Assembly: GCA_949739085.1 (NCBI GenBank)
Contig: CATIYU010000153.1
Coordinates: 1 to 7,061, forward strand
DNA: 7,061 nt
Source: an uncultured Eubacteriales bacterium
GTDB taxonomy: Bacteria; Bacillota_A; Clostridia; Oscillospirales; Oscillospiraceae
Direction: 5' to 3'
Part shown: positions 1 to 5,204 of the stretch, one piece after another
How the letters are laid out: the number at the start of each line of letters is the position of its first letter
Position numbering within the stretch: position 1 is the stretch's first letter
Translations under genes and position numbers: made by a program
Notes under the pieces: generated by a model
Seen by the model: the letters and a program-made list of their open reading frames with translations, nothing else
Told to the model about the DNA's origin: nothing
Databases searched by the model: none

Positions 1-1
1 G

Positions 2-280
2 CTGGCGCTCTATCTGATGCTGTTTCTGGCAGCAGGGCTTGCAGGAGGTTTCATCCTCGCCTGGAAAAGCATCGAGTATCAGTATATGGGCGCTCTGGCA
101 TGTTTCACCGTGGTGTTTACTCCGGTGGGTACGGCAATCGGTATTGTGCTGAACAGTATCGTACATAAGAGTGATCATGAGAACAGAAGCGCTGACGGTG
201 AGGGAATTAAGTTCGCTGCTGCAAAAGCGGCAGGATTTATAAACGCGGATGATAGGGTCGAAGAAAGCCCTGCAATCTGA
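2..280 (+). CDS. Small two-helix membrane protein of the phage lysis/tail end (5' partial)
   Basis: The reading frame is open to the left edge of the window. The first ATG in it (position 17) has no Shine-Dalgarno sequence before it and sits inside a hydrophobic stretch (LALYLMLFLAAGLAGG), so the true start is probably upstream. Two hydrophobic segments are visible: one at the very start, and one around ALACFTVVFTPVGTAIGIVL. A short charged linker (SIEYQYMG) separates them, and a hydrophilic tail of about 40 residues follows, ending in ESPAI. No enzyme motif is present. It is followed after 14 bp by the holin-like gene and lies in the same three-gene array, which suggests a small phage membrane protein expressed late in infection. 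Proteins of this shape are common beside lysis genes in clostridial prophages, but I cannot name a family. That it is a gene is well supported by frame, tight spacing and composition; its function is unknown. Confidence 0.7.
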   Translation: MALYLMLFLAAGLAGGFILAWKSIEYQYMGALACFTVVFTPVGTAIGIVLNSIVHKSDHENRSADGEGIKFAAAKAAGFINADDRVEESPAI

Positions 281-294
281 GAGGAGGAATAACT

Positions 295-627
295 ATGAAT
301 ATGGATTGGATGCAGCTCGTTGTCTCCATTCTCGCTGGTCTGGCAACCGCTATTCCCCTGGCTATTAAGCTGGTGGAGTATGTCCAGAAAGCCGTGAGGG
401 AGAAGAACTGGGGCGAGATGCTAAAAATGGTCATGAAGTATATGGAAACTGCCGAGGAGAAGTTCGACAATGGCGCAGACCGTAAGGAGTGGGTGTTGGC
501 TATGGTCAAAGCATCCTCTGAGACGGTCAACTACGACATCGACATGTCGGTTATCAGTAAGCTCATCGACGACCTGTGTGACATGAGCAAATCGGTCAAT
601 GCGCCTATGGAGAAGGCAGGTGAATAA
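295..627 (+). CDS. Phage holin-like protein (LLH-type candidate)
   Basis: This 110-residue protein starts at an ATG preceded by GAGGAGGAATAACT, a strong ribosome binding site at good spacing. It has one N-terminal hydrophobic segment (about residues 8-27, LVVSILAGLATAIPLAIKLV), then a charged amphipathic region (VREKNWGEMLKMVMKYMETA) and a conserved-looking block around AEEKFDNGADRKEWVLAM, ending in a Lys/Glu-rich tail. A single N-terminal helix followed by a charged helical tail containing a 'GxxRKEWV' block resembles the LLH phage holin group. Holins of this kind open the membrane so that endolysin reaches the peptidoglycan. Its place between two other small membrane proteins at the end of the element fits a lysis module, although no endolysin is visible in the window. 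It could instead be a tail- or membrane-associated protein of unknown role. The holin call is from family memory plus topology and is moderate. Confidence 0.6.
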   Translation: MNMDWMQLVVSILAGLATAIPLAIKLVEYVQKAVREKNWGEMLKMVMKYMETAEEKFDNGADRKEWVLAMVKASSETVNYDIDMSVISKLIDDLCDMSKSVNAPMEKAGE

Positions 628-630
628 GCT

Positions 631-1101
631 ATGAGTATTCAGGAGATTGTTGCAGGTAGCAGCGGAGCTCTGCTCGTTCTGATGACTCTAGTTCAGATTG
701 CGCCCATCAATGTGAACCCGTGGTCTGTTATCGGTCGTGGATGTAAGAAGATCATGTCCTCTATTGGGTCTGCTATACATGGAGACATCATTGGAAAACT
801 GGATAAACTCCAAGAAATGCAAACGGAGACAAAGAGTCGTCTTGATGGCCATATCTATACTGACGACGAGCGCAATGCAGATTTGCACAGAGTTCAGATC
901 CTGCGCTTTAACCGTGAGCTGCTTCAGGATTTGCCACATACGCAGGAGGATTTCATCGAAGCCCTTTCGGAGATTGACTTCTATGAGCGCTATTGCCGGG
1001 CGCACGAAGAGTACGAGAACAATAGAGCCGTATTGGCAATAGAGAATATCAAACGCGCTTATCTTAAATGGCTGGGGAGGCATGAAGGGCACGAAGCATA
1101 A
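631..1101 (+). CDS. Phage membrane-anchored coiled-coil protein, last gene of the array
   Basis: This 156-residue protein starts three bases after the stop of the holin-like gene, with AGGTGA as its ribosome binding site, so the two are surely co-transcribed. Residues 1-25 are hydrophobic (EIVAGSSGALLVLMTLVQIAP) and look like a single membrane anchor. Residues 45-80 (HGDIIGKLDKLQEMQTETKS) look like a coiled coil. The C-terminal half (about 85-150) is charged and rich in aromatic residues, with RFNRELLQD, a FYERYCRAHEEY block, NNRAVLA and IKRAYLKWL. I have the impression that this C-terminal block recurs in prophages of gut Clostridia next to holin genes, but it has no assigned function that I know. 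A holin partner, a spanin-like or membrane-sensing protein, or a superinfection protein are all possible; the sequence does not decide. It ends just before an intrinsic terminator, which marks it as the last gene of the transcript. Confidence 0.7.
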   Translation: MSIQEIVAGSSGALLVLMTLVQIAPINVNPWSVIGRGCKKIMSSIGSAIHGDIIGKLDKLQEMQTETKSRLDGHIYTDDERNADLHRVQILRFNRELLQDLPHTQEDFIEALSEIDFYERYCRAHEEYENNRAVLAIENIKRAYLKWLGRHEGHEA

Positions 1102-1108
1102 TTGTACT

Positions 1109-1146
1109 ATGGGGAGCTGGTCTTTTGACTTGCTCCCCATTTTTTT
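1109..1146 (+). terminator. Intrinsic terminator of the phage lysis array
   Basis: A 9-bp stem (ATGGGGAGC at 1109-1117 with GCTCCCCAT at 1132-1140) is followed immediately by seven T residues. The interior can pair further (GTC with GAC around a TTTT tetraloop). It starts 7 bp after the stop of the 156-residue gene. The reverse strand has no T-run after the stem, so it should not stop minus-strand transcription arriving from the ATPase fragment. Confidence 0.9.
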
Positions 1147-1295
1147 GGCACGCTCAACTCGCACCGCTCTTCAAGAGCGTTGTCAGTTCAACGAACCTAG
1201 TATATTTACCAGATGTACGATATTGGTATGCTGCAGTTTATACAAAATTGAGTGGTCACGCAGTGCATTCATTTTGTTTTTTGTCTTTTTGTTAC
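1147..1295. other. AT-rich non-coding end of the integrated element
   Basis: About 150 bp between the phage terminator and the host boundary hold no convincing gene. The stretch is clearly richer in A/T than the host DNA to its right and ends in a T-rich run (around 1271-1293). It contains a 15-nt near-perfect palindrome, CGCTCTTCAAGAGCG (1165-1179), a short GTTC-AAC-GAAC dyad (1186-1196), and a loose TACCA/TGGTA dyad (1207-1228). Such dyads are what one would expect near the recombinase arm of an attachment site, but short dyads are also common by chance. I see no tRNA gene or tRNA 3' end here. Confidence 0.5.
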
Positions 1296-1306
1296 TCACA
1301 CATGGG
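1290..1306. other. Putative attachment-site junction (attL or attR) between element and chromosome
   Basis: The minus-strand ATPase reading frame keeps a conserved-looking block ending in VVDGTAPHV up to the GTG codon at 1299-1301, then hits TGA at 1296-1298. In full-length members of this family, as I recall them, the protein continues after this block for more than 250 residues. Base composition changes at the same place, from GC-rich host DNA to T-rich DNA. The crossover therefore probably lies at about 1294-1304 (CTCACACATGG on the plus strand). Insertion into the middle of a coding sequence without restoring the reading frame is typical of large serine recombinases rather than of tRNA-targeting tyrosine integrases. 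The integrase gene and the other att copy are outside the window. Confidence 0.6.
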
Positions 1307-1580
1307 GGGCGGTGCCGTCCACCACGGCGCAGCGAATGCGGGGAATGGAGACGCCGTCCAGACTGCCCGGGTCCCCGGAGCAGTAGAGGTACTCCACCTG
1401 CTCCCCGCGGGCCTCCATGGCCTTTCCGAGCCGCCGCATCATGGTGGATTTGCCCACGCCGGGACCGCCCTTGAGCACCAGCAGGTCATAGTGGTTCTCC
1501 GGCGCGCAGAAGCGGCCAAACAGATTTTGAAATCCCAGTCCGCTGTTGGCGCCCAGGAAAAAATGGGTTGCGTTTGTCAT
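1296..1580 (-). pseudogene. P-loop ATPase (PRK06851-like), truncated to its N-terminus by the element
   Basis: The start ATG at 1580 has a clear ribosome binding site (GGGAGGA, 7 bases upstream). The 94 residues include HFFLGANSGLGF near the N-terminus, a complete Walker A motif (GGPGVGKST, residues 38-46), a YCSGDPGSLDGV block (66-77) and VVDGTAPHV at the very end. This pattern matches what I remember of the PRK06851 group of P-loop NTPases in Clostridia, proteins of roughly 360 residues with no established function. Walker B and everything after about residue 94 are missing, so the fragment should be inactive. The cut coincides with the boundary of the phage-like element, so this is an interrupted gene rather than slow decay: the remaining codons are intact and GC-rich like the host. 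The missing 3' part should be found at the other end of the element. The gene lies downstream of dpaAB in the same direction but is separated from it by a terminator. Confidence 0.75.
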
Positions 1581-1586
1581 GAGCTT

Positions 1587-1620
1587 TCCTCCCGTTTCTG
1601 GTTTCTCTCTCCAGAATATG
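1587..1620 (-). promoter_or_regulatory. Leader of the ATPase gene: possible sporulation-type -10 box and a hairpin before the ribosome binding site
   Basis: On the minus strand, CATATTCT (1613-1620) resembles the -10 element CATAnnnT used by the mother-cell sigma factors SigE and SigK. It can also be read as a weak sigma-A -10 (TATTCT, with TGTCAA 17 bp upstream). It overlaps one arm of a 6-bp inverted repeat, TTCTGG with CCAGAA (1596-1601 and 1611-1616, 9-base loop), that ends just upstream of the ribosome binding site. The evidence is a short motif only, so confidence is low. Confidence 0.25.
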
Positions 1621-1664
1621 CGCCGGAAGGGGGCGTTGACAGTCCGTTGGGCTGCTTTTTGCGC

Positions 1665-1698
1665 AAAAGCGGAGGGCCGGGAATGTTCCCGGCCCTCC
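1665..1698 (-). terminator. Intrinsic terminator of the dpaAB operon
   Basis: A very stable 12-bp GC-rich stem (GGAGGGCCGGGA at 1671-1682 with its complement 1687-1698, 4-base loop) starts 7 bp past the dpaB stop. On the minus strand it is followed by GCTTTTGCG, a short T-tract. The adjoining TTTTGCGCAAAA palindrome (1657-1668) can form a second hairpin. This separates dpaAB from the ATPase gene. Confidence 0.75.
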
Positions 1699-1705
1699 TG
1701 GGCAG

Positions 1706-2278
1706 TCAGCAGAGAAGGGGCTGAAGCTGCCGTCCCTCCAGCGCCATGCGGACGGTCTCCCCGATGAGGGAGAAATCCGCCATCAGGGAGCAGGGCTTCT
1801 CCAGGGGGTCATCCTGGCGGAAGGGGACAAAGAAGTAATTTTTCCGCACCAGCAGCTCCCCCAGGTTCCTGGCCGCGCCGCTGAGGCCGTCGTTGGAGGC
1901 GATAGCAATCACCACCGGGCGGTCGTTGCGCAGATGGGCCTTGGCGGCCATGGTCACCGCAGTGTCGGTAATCCCCGCCGCCAGCTTGCCCAGCGTGTTG
2001 CCCGTGCAGGGGGCGATTACCAGCACGTCCAGCAGCTTTTTGGGCCCGATGGGTTCCGCCTGGCTGATGCTGGCGGCGGCGGTATGTCCTGTCAGCCGCT
2101 CCACAGCGGCGAGGAAGTCCCCGGCTGTGCCGAAGCGGGTGTCCGTCCGCTGGCAGGCCTCGGAGACGATGGGGAGCACGGTTTCGTACTCCCCGCACAA
2201 GTTCTCCAACTCCTCCAGCACCCGCTTGTGGGTGCAGAAGGAGCCGCATAGTGCAAATCCCACTCGCTCTTTTCTCAA
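1706..2278 (-). CDS. dpaB: Dipicolinate synthase subunit B
   Basis: This 190-residue flavoprotein-like subunit works with DpaA to convert the lysine-pathway intermediate dihydroxy-tetrahydrodipicolinate to dipicolinic acid, which loads the spore core with Ca-DPA. Recognition rests on the N-terminal VGFALCGSFCTH (6-17), the PIGPKKLLDVLVIAPCTGN stretch (76-94) with LGKLAAGITDTAVTMAAKAH after it, the PVVIAIASNDGLSG block (121-134), and YFFVPFRQDDPLEKP (148-162). Length matches the family (about 200). The start is TTG at 2278-2276: a stop codon lies three codons upstream in frame, AGGTGA is well placed before it, and TTG overlaps the TGA of dpaA (TTGA), so translation is probably coupled. In B. 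subtilis the equivalent spoVF genes are mother-cell specific under SigK. The gene is complete with no disruptions. It encodes the last dedicated step before DPA transport into the forespore. Confidence 0.96.
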   Translation of the reverse strand: MRKERVGFALCGSFCTHKRVLEELENLCGEYETVLPIVSEACQRTDTRFGTAGDFLAAVERLTGHTAAASISQAEPIGPKKLLDVLVIAPCTGNTLGKLAAGITDTAVTMAAKAHLRNDRPVVIAIASNDGLSGAARNLGELLVRKNYFFVPFRQDDPLEKPCSLMADFSLIGETVRMALEGRQLQPLLC

Positions 2279-3132
2279 ATGGGCTCACCTCGTTCTTCCA
2301 ATATGGGATACACGCTGTCCCGGATAGCCGCGGCGGCGCTGCGGCGGGCCACCTTGCCGGGCAGCCCCGGCGCGCAGAGCACCCGGCGTCCCACCCGCTT
2401 GGCGGCGTCCAGGTCTATGCCGCCGGGGGCGGAGGCCAGCTCCACCAGCACGCAGTCCGCCTTTGTCTCCCGGAGACGGCGTTCGTCAAAGAGGAGGGCG
2501 GGCACGGTGTTAAAGATAAGGTCAAACCGGCCCAGGCCGCCCTGTAGGCTGTGGGAGCGCATGGCGTGGTAGCCGCAGGCGCCGGCCCAGGCCAGGTCGC
2601 CGTACTTCCTGGCGGAGACGGAGACCTCCGCGCCCAGTGCGCTCAGGCGGCTGGCCAGGAGCTTGCCAACGCGGCCGAAGCCCGCCACCAGGCATTGGCT
2701 CTTGTGGATGGTGCTCTCTGTGGCCTCCATGGCCAGCTGGATGGCCCCCTCCGCCGTGGGTACGGCGTTGGCGGTCTGGGTCTCCTCCCGGCTGTAGTAG
2801 TCCAGCAGGGTGAGGCCGAAGCGGTCCGCCAGGCGCGCCGCCAGTTCCCCGGTCATTCCGCCCAGCGGCAGCTGGGCAGGACGCAGCCGGGGCCAGAGCT
2901 GGTCCGCCGCCAGCTCCGTGTCTGTCAGCGGCAGATTCAGGTTTGCCGCCCGGCATACCGGCAGCGGCAGGATCAGGAGCTCCGCCTCCAGGGCCTGGTT
3001 CAGCGGCACGCCGTTGGGTGCGCCGCCCTGCTCCAGGGCCCAGGACGCCGCGTCCAGGCCGTCCTCCAGCAGCAGACGGGTCAGCCACACCTGGCGCATG
3101 TCGCCGCCCAGTACGGCGATGGTTCGTCTCAT
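2275..3132 (-). CDS. dpaA: Dipicolinate synthase subunit A
   Basis: This 285-residue NAD(P)-binding subunit forms dipicolinate synthase with the next gene. The N-terminus MRRTIAVLGGDMRQVWLTRLL is typical of DpaA, with the GGDxR signature at 9-13. The central ANAVPTAEGAIQLAME (121-136) and the Rossmann loop LVAGFGRVGKLLA (148-160, GxGxxG) follow, then the family's C-terminal APGLPGKVARRSA (254-266). An in-frame ATG exists 90 bp further upstream, but it would place the start inside the terminator of the preceding gene. The ATG at 3132 has a GAGGGGGG ribosome binding site and gives the conserved N-terminus, so I chose it. B. subtilis spoVFA is about 297 residues, so this gene is full length. Unlike the B. 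subtilis operon, asd, dapG and dapA do not follow dpaB; the operon is just these two genes. Confidence 0.96.
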   Translation of the reverse strand: MRRTIAVLGGDMRQVWLTRLLLEDGLDAASWALEQGGAPNGVPLNQALEAELLILPLPVCRAANLNLPLTDTELAADQLWPRLRPAQLPLGGMTGELAARLADRFGLTLLDYYSREETQTANAVPTAEGAIQLAMEATESTIHKSQCLVAGFGRVGKLLASRLSALGAEVSVSARKYGDLAWAGACGYHAMRSHSLQGGLGRFDLIFNTVPALLFDERRLRETKADCVLVELASAPGGIDLDAAKRVGRRVLCAPGLPGKVARRSAAAAIRDSVYPILEERGEPI

Positions 3133-3152
3133 ACAAAATCCCCCCTCTGCAC

Positions 3153-3161
3153 CAGTGTATG
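3153..3161 (-). promoter_or_regulatory. Candidate SigK/SigE-type -10 element for dpaAB
   Basis: On the minus strand CATACACTG lies 20 bp upstream of the dpaA start, between the preceding terminator and the dpaA ribosome binding site. It fits the mother-cell sigma pattern CATAnnnT, and no sigma-A promoter is visible in this gap. The known mother-cell control of dipicolinate synthase in Bacillus and Clostridioides makes this plausible. I cannot point to a clear -35 element (the SigK -35 is only a short AC-containing motif). Confidence 0.4.
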
Positions 3162-3167
3162 CGGCGG

Positions 3168-3216
3168 AGAGAAAAGAGGAACCGCGCCCCGGGGCAAATC
3201 CCCGGAACGCGGCTCC
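3168..3216 (-). terminator. Intrinsic terminator of the darA-like gene
   Basis: A long GC-rich, slightly bulged hairpin has outer arms 3178-3186 with 3208-3216, inner arms 3189-3194 with 3200-3205, and a 5-base loop. On the minus strand it is followed by TCTTTTCTCT. It lies 22 bp beyond the darA-like stop and ends before the dpaA promoter region, isolating the two units. Confidence 0.8.
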
Positions 3217-3237
3217 CCGCAAAGCGCTGCGGCGGCG

Positions 3238-3594
3238 TTAATATTTTTGAATATCGTCCAGATCCAGAATGAAGACCGCCACGCCTCCCACGCTGACCTG
3301 TACAGGCATCATGGGGATGGAGGGGGTAGGTCCGCCGGCGGACATGGAAAGGTTGGAATAGGTCATCTGCTGCCGCCGGCCCGCGCACTGTTTGAGGATG
3401 TCCAGCACAGCCTGAAGCTGGGCCTCCTCCACACCGATCATCAGCGTCATGCTCTGCTTTTTCAAAAAGCCGCCCGTGGAGCTGAGGATGGTGGCAAAGA
3501 AGCCGTTGCGGTTCAGGTCGTCCACGGTATCGGCATAGTCATCGCCCTGGATGACCGCCAGCACCAGCTTTTTCTTGGTTTTCTCCTTATCCAT
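3238..3594 (-). CDS. Cyclic-di-AMP receptor family protein (DarA/PstA, YaaQ family)
   Basis: This 118-residue PII-like protein starts at an ATG with an excellent ribosome binding site (AGGAGAGGTGATC). KKLVLAVIQGDDY (8-20) forms the first strand. The family's hallmark TGGFLKK (40-46) and MIGVEE (52-57) follow, then a flexible loop (about 80-97, SNLSMSAGGPTPSIPMMP) and the closing strand SVGGVAVFILDLDDI (101-115). Proteins of this family form trimers that bind c-di-AMP between subunits; B. subtilis DarA and S. aureus PstA are about 109 residues. Compared with DarA from memory, the Asn and Arg of the NFRVT segment are replaced (GFFAT, residues 31-35), and the GNTT segment reads QSMT (47-50), so several ligand contacts may be missing. 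Clostridia often carry more than one copy, and this may be a divergent paralogue. It has its own promoter and terminator and sits alone between the two operons. Confidence 0.88.
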   Translation of the reverse strand: MDKEKTKKKLVLAVIQGDDYADTVDDLNRNGFFATILSSTGGFLKKQSMTLMIGVEEAQLQAVLDILKQCAGRRQQMTYSNLSMSAGGPTPSIPMMPVQVSVGGVAVFILDLDDIQKY

Positions 3595-3639
3595 GTGATC
3601 ACCTCTCCTTTCAGGATGGATCCGCAGATCTCTACCCCT

Positions 3640-3667
3640 ATTATACCATTTACCGCTGTATTTGCAA
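3640..3667 (-). promoter_or_regulatory. Sigma-A promoter of the darA-like gene
   Basis: On the minus strand, -35 TTGCAA (3662-3667) and a perfect -10 TATAAT (3640-3645) are separated by 16 bp, with an extended TGG just before the -10. It lies about 45 bp upstream of the start codon. A 13-nt palindrome (CGGAAATTTTCCG, 3669-3681) abuts the -35 and could be an operator, or part of a weak terminator of the upstream operon. Confidence 0.8.
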
Positions 3668-3722
3668 GCGGAAATTTTCCGATTGGTGGCAGATTTTTCC
3701 AACCCGCCCCTCTTCCGCCTGT

Positions 3723-5204
3723 TTACAGGGCTTTCAGGAGCCCGGTGGCCTCGTTGAACTCGCAGATCAGGGCGTCCAGCTCCGCCGCCTGGGCGTGGAC
3801 AGCGTCCCAAGTGCCCTTGACGTCGTACCACAGGGCGTTGAGGTCCGCCACGTCCCGGGCCTGCTGCTCTACCCACGTGTAGTATTTCAGGTTGTGTACC
3901 CGCTTGCGGTCCAAATATGTCAGCTCCATCATGCTGTCGGTCTTCATCCCCAGCATATGCAGGCCGTGGTCCAGGGCCGCTTCGCGGACGCTGTAGGCCC
4001 CGTGGGCGTCGTTCAGACCGGTAATGCGGCTCTGGTACATGGCGGCGGAGTCGGTGAGGACCGTCACCACCACGTCGCTCTCCGTCAGCTCGTAGTATTT
4101 GGCCATCTTAACGCAGCAGAGGACGTTGGCGATGCCGCTGATGCCCAGCCAGGTGAGCTGTTCAATGAGGCCGTCCTCCAGACCCAGCTCCTCCCGGAGG
4201 TAGGCCGCGCCCTGGGGCGTATTGAAGAGGCGAAGGAGCCGCTGGCTGTCCTCGTCGTCAATGGCGATGGCCATGTCCGTGTTCTTGACGTTGTGAATCC
4301 AGGGGATGTGTTTATCGCCGATGCCCTCGATGCGGTGCCCGCCGAAGCCGTTCTCCAGAATCGTGGGGCACTGGAGGGCCTCGCCCACCGCCAGCTTCAT
4401 CCCGGGGTAGCGCTCCTTGAGGAGGTCGCCCGCGCTCATGGTACCGGCGGAGCCGGAGGTGAAGCAGGCCCCCGCCAGCACGTCGCCGGGGCGCTTTACC
4501 GCCTCGAATAGGTCCGCCAGGGCCCGGCCGGTGACGTTGTAGTGCCACAGGGGGTTGCCCATCTCCTCAAACTGGTTGAAAATCATCATGGAGGGGTCCT
4601 GCCGGAGCTCCCAGGTCTTGTCGAAGATCTCCTTGACGTTGCTCTCGCAGCCGGGGGTAGCGATGACCTGCCCCGCGATCTGGCTGAGCCAGTCGAAGCG
4701 CTCCTTGCTCATCTCGGCGGGGAGGATGGCCACGCTGTCGCAGGCCAGCAGCTTGCTGTTGAAAGCGCCGCCCCGGCAGTAGTTGCCGGTGGAGGGCCAG
4801 ACGGCGTGGTGGCGGGTGGCGTCGAACTGCCCGGTGACCAGCCGGGGGACCAGACAGCCGAAGCTTGCCCCCACCTTGTGGCAGCCGGTGGGGAACCACT
4901 TCCCCGCCATGGCCACGATGCGGCAGGGCACGCCCGAGAGCTTAGACGGAATCTCCACATAGTTGGGGACCTTCTGGAAGAGGCCGCCGGACTCCCTGGC
5001 CTCGTTTTTCCAGGTGATGCGGAAGAGGTTGAGGGGATTGACGTCCCAAAGGCCCACGGTCCTCAGCTTTTCCTGGATTTTTTCCGGGATGGTTCCGGGG
5101 TCCTCCATCTGGGCGAAGGTGGGGATAATGACGTTGTTTTCCCGGGCCTTCTCAATGTTGTGCCGCAGGCCCTCCCGGCAGATGGTCAGGTCAATCTTGC
5201 TCAT
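3723..5204 (-). CDS. PLP-dependent enzyme, fold type II (tryptophan synthase beta / cysteine synthase superfamily), substrate unknown
   Basis: This 493-residue protein starts at an ATG with AGGAGG 9-10 bases upstream, inside the end of the regulator gene (14-bp overlap). Fold-type II features are visible in order. A likely PLP-binding lysine is K110 in GCHKVGASFG (107-116). A substrate-carboxylate loop PSTGNYCRGGAF spans 137-148 (STGN). A Gly/Ser-rich phosphate loop TSGSAGTMSAGDLL spans 249-262, and GEALQCPTILENGFGGHR spans 274-291. Such enzymes catalyse beta-elimination, beta-replacement or thiolase-type reactions on amino acids. The 2,3-diaminopropionate ammonia-lyase YgeX is a thematically related fold-II enzyme that accompanies YgeY in E. 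coli, but this protein is about 100 residues longer and lacks the motifs I would expect of YgeX. Proteins like this are usually annotated only as PLP-dependent protein, beta subunit. The regulator upstream and the divergent YgeY-type hydrolase suggest catabolism of an amino acid or derivative. Catalysis is likely; the substrate is unknown. Confidence 0.85.
   Translation of the reverse strand: MSKIDLTICREGLRHNIEKARENNVIIPTFAQMEDPGTIPEKIQEKLRTVGLWDVNPLNLFRITWKNEARESGGLFQKVPNYVEIPSKLSGVPCRIVAMAGKWFPTGCHKVGASFGCLVPRLVTGQFDATRHHAVWPSTGNYCRGGAFNSKLLACDSVAILPAEMSKERFDWLSQIAGQVIATPGCESNVKEIFDKTWELRQDPSMMIFNQFEEMGNPLWHYNVTGRALADLFEAVKRPGDVLAGACFTSGSAGTMSAGDLLKERYPGMKLAVGEALQCPTILENGFGGHRIEGIGDKHIPWIHNVKNTDMAIAIDDEDSQRLLRLFNTPQGAAYLREELGLEDGLIEQLTWLGISGIANVLCCVKMAKYYELTESDVVVTVLTDSAAMYQSRITGLNDAHGAYSVREAALDHGLHMLGMKTDSMMELTYLDRKRVHNLKYYTWVEQQARDVADLNALWYDVKGTWDAVHAQAAELDALICEFNEATGLLKAL

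Noticed and set aside
688..1164. Minus-strand frame of 158 codons opposite the third phage gene
   Set aside because: Antisense to a gene with a good ribosome binding site and tight operon spacing; no ribosome binding site or family features of its own.
1147..1295. tRNA gene or tRNA-end attachment site in the element terminus
   Set aside because: No cloverleaf, T-arm motif or CCA end could be assembled; the junction is in a protein gene instead.
1125..1724. A 199-codon plus-strand frame spanning the element/host junction
   Set aside because: It runs through the phage terminator, the junction and antisense to the ATPase start. There is no ribosome binding site and no recognisable protein content.
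3668..3722. Intrinsic terminator behind the PLP gene
   Set aside because: Only a short CGGAAATTTTCCG palindrome is present, with no following T-tract on the minus strand and overlap with the darA promoter region; not convincing.
3603..3876. Longer N-terminus for the darA-like protein
   Set aside because: The extension translates to Arg/Gly-rich sequence overlapping the PLP gene end and the darA promoter. The ATG at 3594 has an excellent ribosome binding site and gives the family N-terminus.
2551..3882. A 443-codon plus-strand open frame opposite dpaA, darA-like and the PLP gene 3' end
   Set aside because: It crosses three well-recognised minus-strand genes, two promoters and a terminator. 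Its protein is low-complexity (Gln, Arg, Ala and Gly rich), and it is explained by high GC on the opposite strand.
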